Positions 49,025 through 57,569 of a stretch of DNA of 64,000 nt are shown one piece after another. The stretch's first letter is position 1. Each line of letters opens with the position of its first letter. Origin of the DNA: Arthrobacter gengyunqii. GTDB lineage: Bacteria > Actinomycetota > Actinomycetes > Actinomycetales > Micrococcaceae. Below the pieces are notes generated by a model, which saw only the letters and a list, made by a program, of their open reading frames with translations, was not told the DNA's origin and did no database searches. The stretch covers positions 930,001 to 994,000 of the forward strand of contig NZ_CP095461.1 of assembly GCF_023022985.1 (NCBI RefSeq), read 5' to 3'. The position numbers were made by a program, and so were the translations under genes.

Positions 49025-50019
49025 ACAAGGCAGCGGTGCAGACACCGGAAACGGGTGTGCGGAAGCAGGCACCGACAACGGGTGCACGAATCAAGAAGCT
49101 CCTCGCGGACAACGGAGCCCTGGTGGGACTCGTGGTCCTGGGGCTGGCGCTCTTCATTGCCACCCCGGACTTCCTGACGGGTCCGAACCTCCTGAACATC
49201 GGCATCCAGGCCTCCGTGATCGCGGTGCTGGCCTTCGGTATGACTTTCGTGATCGTGGCTGCCGGGATCGACCTCTCAGTGGGGTCGGTGGCGGCACTGT
49301 CCGCCATGGGATCGGCCTGGATGTTCACACAGGGCAACCTGCCCGGCTGGATGGCGCTGGTGGGCGGCCTGCTGATCGGTGCCCTGAGCGGTGCCGTGAG
49401 CGGCTTCGCCGTCGCCTATGGCCGGCTGCCCTCGTTCATCGCCACCCTGGCCATGCTGAGCGTCGCCCGCGGATTGACCCTGGTCCTGTCCGACGGACGG
49501 CCGATCGCCACTGCGGATGAGGTTTCCTTCCTCGGCAGCAATGTGGGACCGATTCCCATGCCCATTGTGGTTCTGATCATTGCCGGCGTTGTCGCCGCCC
49601 TGATCCTGAACTACACCGTGATTGGCCGCTACATGTACGCCGTCGGCGGCAACACCGAAGCCGCACGGCTTTCGGGCATCCCCGTGCGCCGCGTCCTGGT
49701 GACCGTCTTCGCCCTGTCCGGGCTCTTTGCAGCGCTGGCCGGGCTCCTCCTCTCCGGACGCCTGGACTCGGCGCAGCCGCAGGCCGCATCCGGCTATGAG
49801 CTGGACGCCATTGCCGCCGTCGTCATCGGCGGAGCCTCCCTGGCCGGCGGCATCGGACGGATCAGCGGCACCCTAATCGGTGCCCTTGTCCTGGTGGTGA
49901 TCCGCAACGGCCTGAACCTCTTGAACGTCTCCTCGTTCTGGCAGCAGGTCGTGATCGGCCTGGTCATTGCCGTGGCCGTGGGCGCGGACGCACTGAGGCG
50001 CAAAAACTCCACCCATTGA
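49021..50019 (+). CDS. rbsC: Ribose ABC importer permease
   Basis: 332 residues, BPD_transp_2 family with eight to ten membrane helices. VIVAAGIDLSVGSVAALSA near residue 75 and YAVGGNTEAARLSGIPVRR near 205 are the RbsC/AraH signatures. Starts within the rbsA stop (ATGA). Confidence 0.93.
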   Translation: MNKAAVQTPETGVRKQAPTTGARIKKLLADNGALVGLVVLGLALFIATPDFLTGPNLLNIGIQASVIAVLAFGMTFVIVAAGIDLSVGSVAALSAMGSAWMFTQGNLPGWMALVGGLLIGALSGAVSGFAVAYGRLPSFIATLAMLSVARGLTLVLSDGRPIATADEVSFLGSNVGPIPMPIVVLIIAGVVAALILNYTVIGRYMYAVGGNTEAARLSGIPVRRVLVTVFALSGLFAALAGLLLSGRLDSAQPQAASGYELDAIAAVVIGGASLAGGIGRISGTLIGALVLVVIRNGLNLLNVSSFWQQVVIGLVIAVAVGADALRRKNSTH

Positions 50020-50098
50020 CCCTTTTTCTTACCTCCCCACCGTCCGGTGCTGAACCCTGCTCCGGACCGCTTTCCCTTCCCATTCAAAGGAAATAACA

Positions 50099-51040
50099 AT
50101 GAAGTTCTCCTCCGCCCGCAAGACTGCGGCACTGACCGTATCCCTGGGCCTGCTGCTGACCGCCACCGCCTGCAACCGAGGTGACGACACTTCCGCCGAG
50201 GGCGGCAACATCACCCTCGCCGTCTCCACCCTGAACAATCCGTTCTTCGTCGAACTGCGCGACGGCGCCCAGTCCGCAGCCGAAGCCGCAGGCCTCGACC
50301 TCGATGTCCTGGATGCCCAGAACGACTCCGCGACCCAGACCAACCAGCTGGCCACGGCGGCCACTTCCGGAACCGACGGCGTGATCATCAACCCGGTGGA
50401 CTCCGATGCAGCCGCCGCGTCCATCAGCCCGCTGCTGGCCGATGAAACCCCCATTGTTGCCGCGGACCGCACGGTCAACGGTGCCGAGGTGCGGTCCCTG
50501 GTCTCCAGCGACAATGTGGCTGGCGGACGCCAGGCAGCGGAAGAGCTGGCCAAGGCCATGGGCGGCGAAGGTGAAATCATCATCCTGCAGGGCGTGGCGG
50601 GAACCTCGGCCAGCCGCGACCGCGGAGCGGGCTTCGCCGAAGGACTCAAGGCATACCCGGGCATCAAGGTGGCAGCGCAGCAGACGGCCAACTTTGACCG
50701 CGCCGAAGCCCTGAACGTTGCCACCAACCTGCTGCAGGCACACCCCGGTGTCACCGGCGTCTTCGCCGAAAACGACGAAATGGCCCTGGGTGCCATTCAG
50801 GCGCTGGGCGACCGCGCAGGCACCGATGTCTCCGTGGTGGGCTTCGACGGCACCGAGGGCGGCTTCGCAGCCATCCAGGACGGCACGCTCACGGCCACCA
50901 TCGCCCAGCAGCCTGCCGAACTGGGCAAGCGCTCAGTGGAGGTCCTCGCCCAGCTGCTCAACGGTGAGACCGTGGAAGCCACCATCCCCGTTCCCGTCAC
51001 CACCGTGAACACCGAGAACGTGGCTGACTTCGCCTCATGA
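50099..51040 (+). CDS. rbsB: Ribose-binding lipoprotein
   Basis: 313 residues. Signal peptide with a lipobox-like LTATAC near residue 25, then a type I periplasmic-binding fold: LAVSTLNNPFFVELRDGAQ, DGVIINPVDSDA, GVFAENDEMALGAIQAL, VVGFDGTEGG. Binds ribose outside the membrane for RbsAC. An AAAGGAAA site lies before the ATG; a 79-base gap separates it from rbsC. Confidence 0.93.
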   Translation: MKFSSARKTAALTVSLGLLLTATACNRGDDTSAEGGNITLAVSTLNNPFFVELRDGAQSAAEAAGLDLDVLDAQNDSATQTNQLATAATSGTDGVIINPVDSDAAAASISPLLADETPIVAADRTVNGAEVRSLVSSDNVAGGRQAAEELAKAMGGEGEIIILQGVAGTSASRDRGAGFAEGLKAYPGIKVAAQQTANFDRAEALNVATNLLQAHPGVTGVFAENDEMALGAIQALGDRAGTDVSVVGFDGTEGGFAAIQDGTLTATIAQQPAELGKRSVEVLAQLLNGETVEATIPVPVTTVNTENVADFAS

Positions 51041-51420
51041 AAAAAACCGGCATCCTCAATGCGCCCCTGAACGCCGCAATCGCCGGACTCGGCCACGGCC
51101 ACCTCGTGGTGGTGGCCGACTGCGGCCTGCCCATCCCGGACGGTGTGCCCGCAGTCGACCTGGCCCTGGTGAAGGGAATTCCGTCCTTTGCACAGGTGCT
51201 GGCTGCACTGCTCCAGGACATCGAGGTTGAGGGGGCGCTCATGGCAGAGGAGGCCGGCGGGACCGGCATCGAGCAGCTGCTCGTGTCGGCGGGGCTGACG
51301 CCCGAAACAGTGAGCCATGAGGAGTTCAAGGCTCTCCTCCCGTCCGTACGCTTGATCGTACGGACGGGGGAGGCCACTCCATTCGCCAACGTCATACTCC
51401 GTAGCGGGGTCACGTTCTAA
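51037..51420 (+). CDS. rbsD: D-ribose pyranase
   Basis: 127 residues. Interconverts beta-pyranose and furanose forms of ribose. GLGHGHLVVVADCGLPIP holds the catalytic His20; VDLALVKGIPSF follows. ATGA overlap with rbsB. No ribokinase gene follows, so phosphorylation must come from elsewhere. A 12-bp inverted repeat sits in its 3' part (51339-51350 with 51357-51368). Confidence 0.93.
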   Translation: MKKTGILNAPLNAAIAGLGHGHLVVVADCGLPIPDGVPAVDLALVKGIPSFAQVLAALLQDIEVEGALMAEEAGGTGIEQLLVSAGLTPETVSHEEFKALLPSVRLIVRTGEATPFANVILRSGVTF

Positions 51421-51459
51421 CCGGCTGACCCCCGGGAAGCAAGTGGTTCGGAGTGCTCC

Positions 51460-51475
51460 TGTGACGAGTGTTACA
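51460..51475. promoter_or_regulatory. CRP/GlxR-like site upstream of the binding-protein gene
   Basis: TGTGA-CGAGTG-TTACA, the same half-site pair as upstream of sdh. A TATTTT box at 51496-51501 would put the transcription start near 51508, giving an activator centre of about -40 (class II). The leader would be about 80 bases. Confidence 0.55.
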
Positions 51476-51590
51476 AGGACGTAACCCTAAACTCTTATTT
51501 TCGACTCATTATTCAACTAGCTTTTCTCCTAGATCAGGAACACCTGACAAGAGCATCAAAGGCCTCGCCTTTCGATCTGGGAGATTATCT

Positions 51591-52985
51591 ATGACTGCAC
51601 TACGCACCACGGGCCGCCCGGGCCTTCACGGTTACAGCCGGGCGGCCAAGATCGCGGCGCTGGGGCTCGGTTTCGCGCTGTTCGCTTCCGGCTGCGGCGG
51701 GGGAGACACTCCCGCTGACGAGTCCACCGCCTCCGAAGGGGCGACAGCAACAGGTGCCGCCGCCGCTTCCATCAGCTGCCCGGCCAACGAGGGCGGCAAG
51801 GGCACCGACCCCGGGGCCAAGGGCGACGTCACGGCGGTGCCCGCTTCGACCGGTACCACGGACAGTGCCTTGAAGATCGGTTCGCTGCTTCCCGCCACGG
51901 GAGCGCTTGCATTCCTCGGCCCGCCAGAGATTGCCGGCGTTGACCTGGCCATTCAGGAAATCAACGAGGCAGGGGGCGTTCTGGGCCAGCCGGTGGAGGT
52001 TGTTCACCGCGATTCCGGCGACACCACCACCGACATCGCCACCCAGTCGGTCACCGACCTGCTGAGCCAGGGCGTCAGCGCCATTGTTGGTGCCGCCTCC
52101 TCTGGTGTGTCCAAGACCGTCATCGGGCAGATCACCGGCGCAGGTGTCATCCAGTTCTCGCCCGCCAACACGTCCCCGGACTTTACCGACTGGGATGACA
52201 ACGGGCTCTACTGGCGGACCGCCCCCTCGGACGTTCTGCAGGGACGGACCCTCGGCAACTACATCATGGGTTGCGGAGCTCAGACCGTGGGCATGATTGT
52301 CCTGAACGACGCATACGGAACGGGCCTGCAGAGCAACATCAAGAGCTCGGTGGAGGCAGCCGGCGGCCAGGTTGTTGCCGAAGAAATGTTCAACGAGGGT
52401 GAGTCCCAGTTCAGCAGCCAGGTGGACAAGGTGGCCGCCGCCAAGCCGGACGCCATCGTGGTCATCAGCTTTGAACAGGCCAAGAGCATTGTTCCGCTCC
52501 TGACTGCCAAGGGCATTGATCCCAGCCAGCTGTTCTTCGTGGACGGCAACACTTCCGATTACAGTGCAGACCTGGCAGCCGGAACGCTCGAAGGCGCACA
52601 GGGAACCATCCCGGGCCCGTTCGCCTCGGACAACTTCAAGGAGTCGCTGCTGGCAATCGACCCGGCCCTGAAGGACTGGGCCTACGCCGGTGAAAGCTAC
52701 GACGCCGTGACCATGCTTGCTTTGGCAGCAGAGGCCGCCGGCAGCACCGACGGCAAGGCCATGGCCGCCGAGCTGCAGGGCGTTTCTGCGGAGGGCGAGA
52801 AGTGCTTCGACTTCGCCGGCTGCGTGACGATCATGCGCAACGGCGGGGATGTGGACTACGACGGTTACTCCGGACCGGTGACCTTCGATGAGAAGGGCGA
52901 CCCGACCGAGGCCTACATCGGCATCTACCAGTTCGACGCCGACAACAAGCCCGTGCCGAGCCGCTCTGAAGAGGGCAAGCTCTAA
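51591..52985 (+). CDS. LivK-type amino-acid-binding lipoprotein
   Basis: 464 residues. Lipobox LFASGC near residue 33, a Ser/Thr/Ala linker, then a Peripla_BP_6 (leucine/urea-type) domain: LKIGSLLPATGALAFLGPPE, AIVGAASSGVSKTVI, and MIVLNDAYGTGL. ATG 51591 has GGGAG seven bases upstream. It points toward the convergent livHMGF genes and is most likely their binding protein, although it is on the other strand. Substrate could be branched-chain amino acids, urea or amides. Confidence 0.9.
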   Translation: MTALRTTGRPGLHGYSRAAKIAALGLGFALFASGCGGGDTPADESTASEGATATGAAAASISCPANEGGKGTDPGAKGDVTAVPASTGTTDSALKIGSLLPATGALAFLGPPEIAGVDLAIQEINEAGGVLGQPVEVVHRDSGDTTTDIATQSVTDLLSQGVSAIVGAASSGVSKTVIGQITGAGVIQFSPANTSPDFTDWDDNGLYWRTAPSDVLQGRTLGNYIMGCGAQTVGMIVLNDAYGTGLQSNIKSSVEAAGGQVVAEEMFNEGESQFSSQVDKVAAAKPDAIVVISFEQAKSIVPLLTAKGIDPSQLFFVDGNTSDYSADLAAGTLEGAQGTIPGPFASDNFKESLLAIDPALKDWAYAGESYDAVTMLALAAEAAGSTDGKAMAAELQGVSAEGEKCFDFAGCVTIMRNGGDVDYDGYSGPVTFDEKGDPTEAYIGIYQFDADNKPVPSRSEEGKL

Positions 52986-53001
52986 CGAATCACAGCTCCA
53001 C

Positions 53002-53038
53002 AAAGCAGCCCCCGCCGGTAACCGGCGGGGGCTGCTTT
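53002..53038. terminator. Shared bidirectional terminator
   Basis: 17-bp perfect stem (53002-53018 with 53022-53038), loop TAA, A/T tracts at both ends. Between the convergent binding-protein gene and livF, serving both. Confidence 0.92.
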
Positions 53039-53060
53039 CACTATTGGCTGAGTATGGCCC

Positions 53061-53807
53061 TCAGGCCGTGTCAGCCAGCGTTCCGAGATAGAGCTGGATG
53101 ACTTTCGGGTCCTTCATCAGGTCACGCCCGGTGCCGGTGTAGGCATCGCGGCCCTGGTCCAGGACATAGGCGCGGTCGCAGATCTGCAGGCACCGGCGTG
53201 CGTTCTGTTCCACCATGATCACCGAGACACCGGCCCGGTTGATTTCATGCACCCGCAGGAAGGCCTCATCCTGCTTCACCGGGGACAGGCCGGCAGAGGG
53301 CTCGTCCAGGAGCAGCACCGCCGGCTCCATCATGAGTGCCCGTCCCATGGCAACCATCTGCCGCTCGCCGCCGGACAATGATCCCGCCCGCTGTGCGCGG
53401 CGCTTGCGCAGCTCCGGGAACAGGTCCGCCACGAAGTCGAACCGCTCCTTGAACCTCTTGGGAGCCTGGAACAGGCCCATCTGCAGGTTCTCTTCAATGG
53501 TCAGCGAAGGGAAGACATTGTTGTTCTGCGGGACGAACCCCACACCGCGGCTGACGAGCTTGTTGGCCTTCAGCCCGGTGATGTCCTGCCCGCGGACCAC
53601 AACGGTTCCGGAGTGCACTTTCACGAGTCCGAACATTGCCTTGAGCAGGGTGGACTTGCCGGCTCCGTTGGGGCCGATGATTCCGATCAGCTCTCCGCGG
53701 CGGGCTTCGATGCTGCAGCCGTTAAGGATGTTTACGCCCGGAAGATAGCCGGCCACCAGGTCGGTTACCTTTACGACGGAATCGCCGTCGAATGCCTCCG
53801 CTGTCAT
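53061..53807 (-). CDS. livF: Branched-chain amino acid ABC ATPase LivF
   Basis: 248 residues, single ABC domain: [18 protein letters not shown] near residue 43, SLSGGERQMVAMGRALM near 140, VLLLDEPSAGLSP near 160, and VEQNARRCLQICDRAYVLDQG near the end, a LivF hallmark. Works with LivG in the same importer. ATGA overlap with livG. Confidence 0.92.
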   Translation of the reverse strand: MTAEAFDGDSVVKVTDLVAGYLPGVNILNGCSIEARRGELIGIIGPNGAGKSTLLKAMFGLVKVHSGTVVVRGQDITGLKANKLVSRGVGFVPQNNNVFPSLTIEENLQMGLFQAPKRFKERFDFVADLFPELRKRRAQRAGSLSGGERQMVAMGRALMMEPAVLLLDEPSAGLSPVKQDEAFLRVHEINRAGVSVIMVEQNARRCLQICDRAYVLDQGRDAYTGTGRDLMKDPKVIQLYLGTLADTA

Positions 53808-54895
53808 GACTTTTCCTTCTGTTCATCAATTCGGCTGCCGACGATGCCGTCAGCTTCGGTGCCCACCGAGGACTCGGGGTCGTGCTCCAGTTCGGCCTCG
53901 AGCTTCTCGAAGCCCTCGGAGTCTGCGAGGTCCACATCGTGGTGCGCGCCCAGATAGGCGTCGATCACGGCCTGGTCCTTCATGACCACATCAGGCGGCC
54001 CCTCGGCCACCACTTTCCCCTCGGCCATGACGATGACCCAGTCGGCGATGTGGCGGACCATATGCATGTCGTGTTCAACGAACAGGACGGTCATGCCTTC
54101 GGCCTTGAGGTTCTTGATGTGATCCAGCAGGGACTGCGTCAGCGCCGGGTTAACCCCGGCCATCGGTTCATCCAGCATCACGAGCTTGGGCCGGACCATC
54201 AGGGCCCGGGCCATCTCCAGCAGCTTGCGCTGCCCGCCCGAGAGGGATGCCGCATAGTCGGTGCGCTTGGCATCCAGTTTGAACTTGGCCAGCAGCACAT
54301 CGGCCTGCTTCGTGATTTCGCGTTCCCGGCCCCGCCACAGCGGCGGCAGGAACGCCTTCCACAGCGACTCGCCGGGCTGTGCCGTGGCGCCGAGCCGCAT
54401 GTTTTCGATGACGGTGAGCTTGCCCATGACCTTGGTCAGCTGGAACGTGCGGACCATGCCCATCCGCGCCACTTTGTAGGCGGATACCCCGGCCAGATCA
54501 CGGCCTTCAAACTGCCAGTCACCGGTCTGCGGGGTGTCGAACCCCGTGAGCAGATTGAACAGTGTCGTTTTGCCGGCACCGTTGGGGCCGATGAGGGCCG
54601 TGATCTTATTCCGCGGGATTTCCACATGGTCCACGTCGACGGCGTTGATTCCGCCGTAGGTGCGCGTCACGTTCCGGGCCACCAGTATGGGATCACGCTT
54701 GCGGCAGCCGGGTTCCGCGGGACCCTCGGCAATGGGGCGGGAGTCAGTCATGTACTCGGACGAGGCCGGATCCGCTGTTCCGACATCGACTGCTGCTGCA
54801 TCTGTTGCTGCCGGATCTGTTGCTGCCGGGGGTTCGGCGGCGTGGGCGCCTCTGGGCCGGGTGCCGTTGTCCGGTTCATTTGCCTGGGAACTCAT
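53804..54895 (-). CDS. livG: Branched-chain amino acid ABC ATPase LivG, extended
   Basis: 363 residues, about 100 longer than LivG usually is. The first ~68 residues are Ala/Asp/Pro-rich low complexity, then the ABC domain: GPNGAGKTTLFNLLTGFD near residue 107, SLSGGQRKLLEMARALM near 220, VMLDEPMAGVNP near 242, FVEHDMHMVRHIADWVIVM near 280. A short acidic tail follows. Overlaps livM by four bases. Confidence 0.92.
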   Translation of the reverse strand: MSSQANEPDNGTRPRGAHAAEPPAATDPAATDAAAVDVGTADPASSEYMTDSRPIAEGPAEPGCRKRDPILVARNVTRTYGGINAVDVDHVEIPRNKITALIGPNGAGKTTLFNLLTGFDTPQTGDWQFEGRDLAGVSAYKVARMGMVRTFQLTKVMGKLTVIENMRLGATAQPGESLWKAFLPPLWRGREREITKQADVLLAKFKLDAKRTDYAASLSGGQRKLLEMARALMVRPKLVMLDEPMAGVNPALTQSLLDHIKNLKAEGMTVLFVEHDMHMVRHIADWVIVMAEGKVVAEGPPDVVMKDQAVIDAYLGAHHDVDLADSEGFEKLEAELEHDPESSVGTEADGIVGSRIDEQKEKS

Positions 54896-55872
54896 GCGAA
54901 CGCCAGCTCCTTCTTATTGCCCAGGATGCCCTGGGGCCTGAAGATCATCAGCAGCATCAGTGCCACACCAACAAGGATGTAGCGGATCTGCGCCGCTTGG
55001 GAAGTGCTGATGAAAGTGATGATGTCGTTTTCAATCGCGCCGTAGAGCAGGCCCTGGGTTACGGAGAGCAGGACCCAGAAGATCATGGCGCCGATGACCG
55101 GACCCAGGACCGTGGACATGCCGCCAAGGAGCAGGGCGGTGTACAGGTAGAAGGTCAGCTCGGTGCCGTAGTTGGCCGGCTGCACAGCATCCCGGGGAAG
55201 GGTGAAGATGATGCCTGCGAGGGAGCCGAGGATGCCACCGATGACCAGCGACTGCATTTTGTAGGCGTAAACATTCTTGCCCAGGGCGCGGACGGCGTTT
55301 TCATCCTCGCGGATGCCCTTGACGACGCGGCCCCACGGGCTGCGGATCAGCATCCACACCAGCAGGCAGGCGACGATGACCAGGGTCCAGGCAACAATCC
55401 GAACCCAGACATCCCGCTCGTTCATGGCGAAGGGGCCGAGGTTGTAGTTGCCCGGCGGCACCGGGTTGATGCCGTAGAAGTCGCCGGTGAAGGCGGCCAG
55501 TCCGTTGGCCGAACCGGTCACGGACGTCATCCCGTTGGTGGTCACGATGTAGCGGATGATTTCCGCGGCCGCGATGGTCACGATGGCGAGGTAGTCAGCC
55601 CGCAGGCGCAGCGTCGGGATACCCAGGATGACGGCGAAGACCGCGGATGCCGCAAGCGCGATCAGCAGTGCCACCGGCAGGGGAGCGTTGAAGGACAGAA
55701 TGGGGATGGCGAAACCGTAGGCACCCACGGCCATGAAGCCGGCCTGCCCAAAGTTCAGCAGCCCGGTGTAGCCGAAGTGCACGGCCAGGCCCAGGGCCGC
55801 CAGGGCATAGGCCGCCGTGGTGGGGCTGATGATCTCGTTGAGTGCACCGAGAAAGATATTTGCGAAGTCCAT
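54892..55872 (-). CDS. livM: Branched-chain amino acid ABC permease LivM
   Basis: 326 residues with eight or more membrane helices. GYTGLLNFGQAGFMAVGAYG near residue 53 is the LivM/LivH signature, and RLRADYLAIVTIAAAEIIR follows. The EAA-like loop SPWGRVVKGIREDENAVRALG near 185 contacts the ATPase. Ends in a short polar tail. 13 bases separate it from livH. Confidence 0.93.
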   Translation of the reverse strand: MDFANIFLGALNEIISPTTAAYALAALGLAVHFGYTGLLNFGQAGFMAVGAYGFAIPILSFNAPLPVALLIALAASAVFAVILGIPTLRLRADYLAIVTIAAAEIIRYIVTTNGMTSVTGSANGLAAFTGDFYGINPVPPGNYNLGPFAMNERDVWVRIVAWTLVIVACLLVWMLIRSPWGRVVKGIREDENAVRALGKNVYAYKMQSLVIGGILGSLAGIIFTLPRDAVQPANYGTELTFYLYTALLLGGMSTVLGPVIGAMIFWVLLSVTQGLLYGAIENDIITFISTSQAAQIRYILVGVALMLLMIFRPQGILGNKKELAFA

Positions 55873-55885
55873 GTGAGCGAAGCCC

Positions 55886-57250
55886 CTAACCTATGCGCTC
55901 GCTGCGGCCGAGGATTCCCTGCGGCCGGACGAGGAGGACAAGAATCATGATGACCAGTGCGCCTACGTATTTGAGGTCCGCTTCCAGCCACAGGGTGGAG
56001 ATCTCCACGAAGAGCCCCACGAGCACCGATCCGATCAGCGCCCCGAACACGGTGCCGAGGCCGCCGAGGGTGACGCCGGCGAAAATCAGCAGCAGGATCT
56101 GCTGGCCCATGTTGAAGGACACTCCGGGGCGGTAATAGGCCCACAGGATGCCGCCCATGGCGGCAAGAGCGCCGCCGAGAACCCAGACAATCCGGATCAC
56201 GCGGTCCACATCGATGCCGGAGGCAGCCGCCAGTGACGGGTTGTCCGCAACGGCGCGGGTGGCCTTTCCAATGCGGGTCCTCAGCAGCAGCATGGCGACG
56301 AGCAGGATGACGGCCAGGCTCACCCCCAGGGAAATCAGGGTGTTCCGGGGGATGGAAACCGGTCCAAGTTCCAGGAGCGGGCTTTGCGAACCCGGCAGCT
56401 GCTGCGTGCCGCCGCCAAAGAAGAAGAGGACCGTGTAGCGCACCGCAACGGCCAACCCGATGCTGACGATCATCATGGGCACCAGGCCGGTGCCGCGGCG
56501 GCGGAGCGGTTTCCAGAGTCCGGCGTCCTGAACGTACCCGAAGGCTCCGCCGCCGATCACCGCCAGAGGCAGGGCGATCCAGGCGGGCATCCCCATCGCA
56601 GCGAATCCGAAGGCCAGGACGGCGCCCAGGGTGACCATCTCGCCGTGGGCGAAGTTTGTCAGGCCGGTGGTGCCGAAGATCAGGGAGAGCCCCACTGCGC
56701 TCAGCGCCAGCAGCAGGCCGAAACTCAGTCCGGCGACGGCGCGTTCAGTGAGGATGGAGGCGAAGCTGTCCTGCTGCAGGACAATGCCTTCGCCGAGCAG
56801 GAACAGCGTGGTGATGTTGGAGGTGCCGGCAAACGTAACGGTGCGCGGGTTCTGCTGGTTCTCCGCCAGCGCCACACCCTCCGGAAGCGTGGACTCGTCC
56901 AGTTCCACTTCAAACGCACCTTGTTCGGGGACGCCGATGGACCAGGACCCGTTGGCCGCGGTGAGTGTTTCGCCCTCGTATCCGTTTCCGGAAGCGGTGA
57001 CTCGCACTCCTTCGAGCGGAACGCCCGCGTTGCGGATCACTCCGCTGATCCGGTCGCTGTATTCAGAACCGTCTGTGGCGGCGTCGGCATCTTGGCCTTC
57101 AGCGGGTGCGGACGTGCTCTCCGACGGCGACGGCGCCGGTGTGGCTGTTGTTGCGTGAACGGCAGGAGCAGAGAGCAGCAGGGCGGCGAACATCGCCGCC
57201 ACCGCCGCCAGCATCCCCAGATACCTGGTCAGCGCCGATGTTCTTAGCAA
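55886..57250 (-). CDS. livH: LivH permease fused to an exported beta-domain
   Basis: 454 residues in one frame. Residues 1-36 look like a signal peptide (LGMLAAVAAMFAALLLSAPAVHA). Residues 37-65 are a Ser/Ala/Pro/Asp linker. Residues 66-145 read like a carboxypeptidase-regulatory/Ig-type beta-sandwich: ISGVIRNAGVPLEGVRVTASG, GSWSIGVPEQGAFEVELD. Residues 165-454 are a normal LivH permease (GLTNFAHGEMVTLGA, IGKATRAVADNPSLAAASGI). TTG 57250 is chosen: GGAGG lies eight bases upstream, and a longer frame to GTG 57298 has no ribosome site. The beta-domain would sit outside the cell beside the channel. Residue numbers are approximate. Confidence 0.9.
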   Translation of the reverse strand: MLRTSALTRYLGMLAAVAAMFAALLLSAPAVHATTATPAPSPSESTSAPAEGQDADAATDGSEYSDRISGVIRNAGVPLEGVRVTASGNGYEGETLTAANGSWSIGVPEQGAFEVELDESTLPEGVALAENQQNPRTVTFAGTSNITTLFLLGEGIVLQQDSFASILTERAVAGLSFGLLLALSAVGLSLIFGTTGLTNFAHGEMVTLGAVLAFGFAAMGMPAWIALPLAVIGGGAFGYVQDAGLWKPLRRRGTGLVPMMIVSIGLAVAVRYTVLFFFGGGTQQLPGSQSPLLELGPVSIPRNTLISLGVSLAVILLVAMLLLRTRIGKATRAVADNPSLAAASGIDVDRVIRIVWVLGGALAAMGGILWAYYRPGVSFNMGQQILLLIFAGVTLGGLGTVFGALIGSVLVGLFVEISTLWLEADLKYVGALVIMILVLLVRPQGILGRSERIG

Positions 57251-57569
57251 ATTCGAAAACCTCCACGCCAAGGCCGTGTGCACCGAGGAAATCGGCACTT
57301 AGGCGGATCTAATAGTGACGTCTGTCACGGACTGGGGATCATGCTACCTACAGAATGTTTCAGGGAGTGACGTATGACTCGGGTCGAATGTCGCGATCGG
57401 GTAACGACTTACGCCGCAGGGCCGAAAAAGCCAGTGCCATGGCCCCAGACCCGGCCGTGGATGCGCAACTGTTATCGCAGCTCACCCTGCAGCGGGGAAT
57501 CTTCAATCCTCCGGGCCCGTTGACATTGGTAGGCTCTAGGTAAACAGCCCCCCAGATGGAGGACATTTC
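57251..57569. other. Intergenic region between livH and BI-1 gene
   Basis: Contains the livH ribosome site, a CRP-like palindrome at 57315-57328, and the leader of the BI-1/YccA gene. A short plus-strand frame at 57355-57543 has no ribosome site and I do not call it. Promoters for both directions must lie here, but I cannot place -35/-10 pairs with confidence. Confidence 0.5.
57315..57328. promoter_or_regulatory. CRP/GlxR-like palindrome
   Basis: GTGA-CGTCTG-TCAC, the perfect inner core of the CRP consensus, between divergent livH and the BI-1/YccA gene. It lies 65 bases upstream of the livH start. Confidence 0.55.

Noticed and set aside
57355..57543. 62-codon plus-strand frame upstream of the BI-1 gene
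   Set aside because: No ribosome site, no domain, lies in the promoter region between divergent genes.
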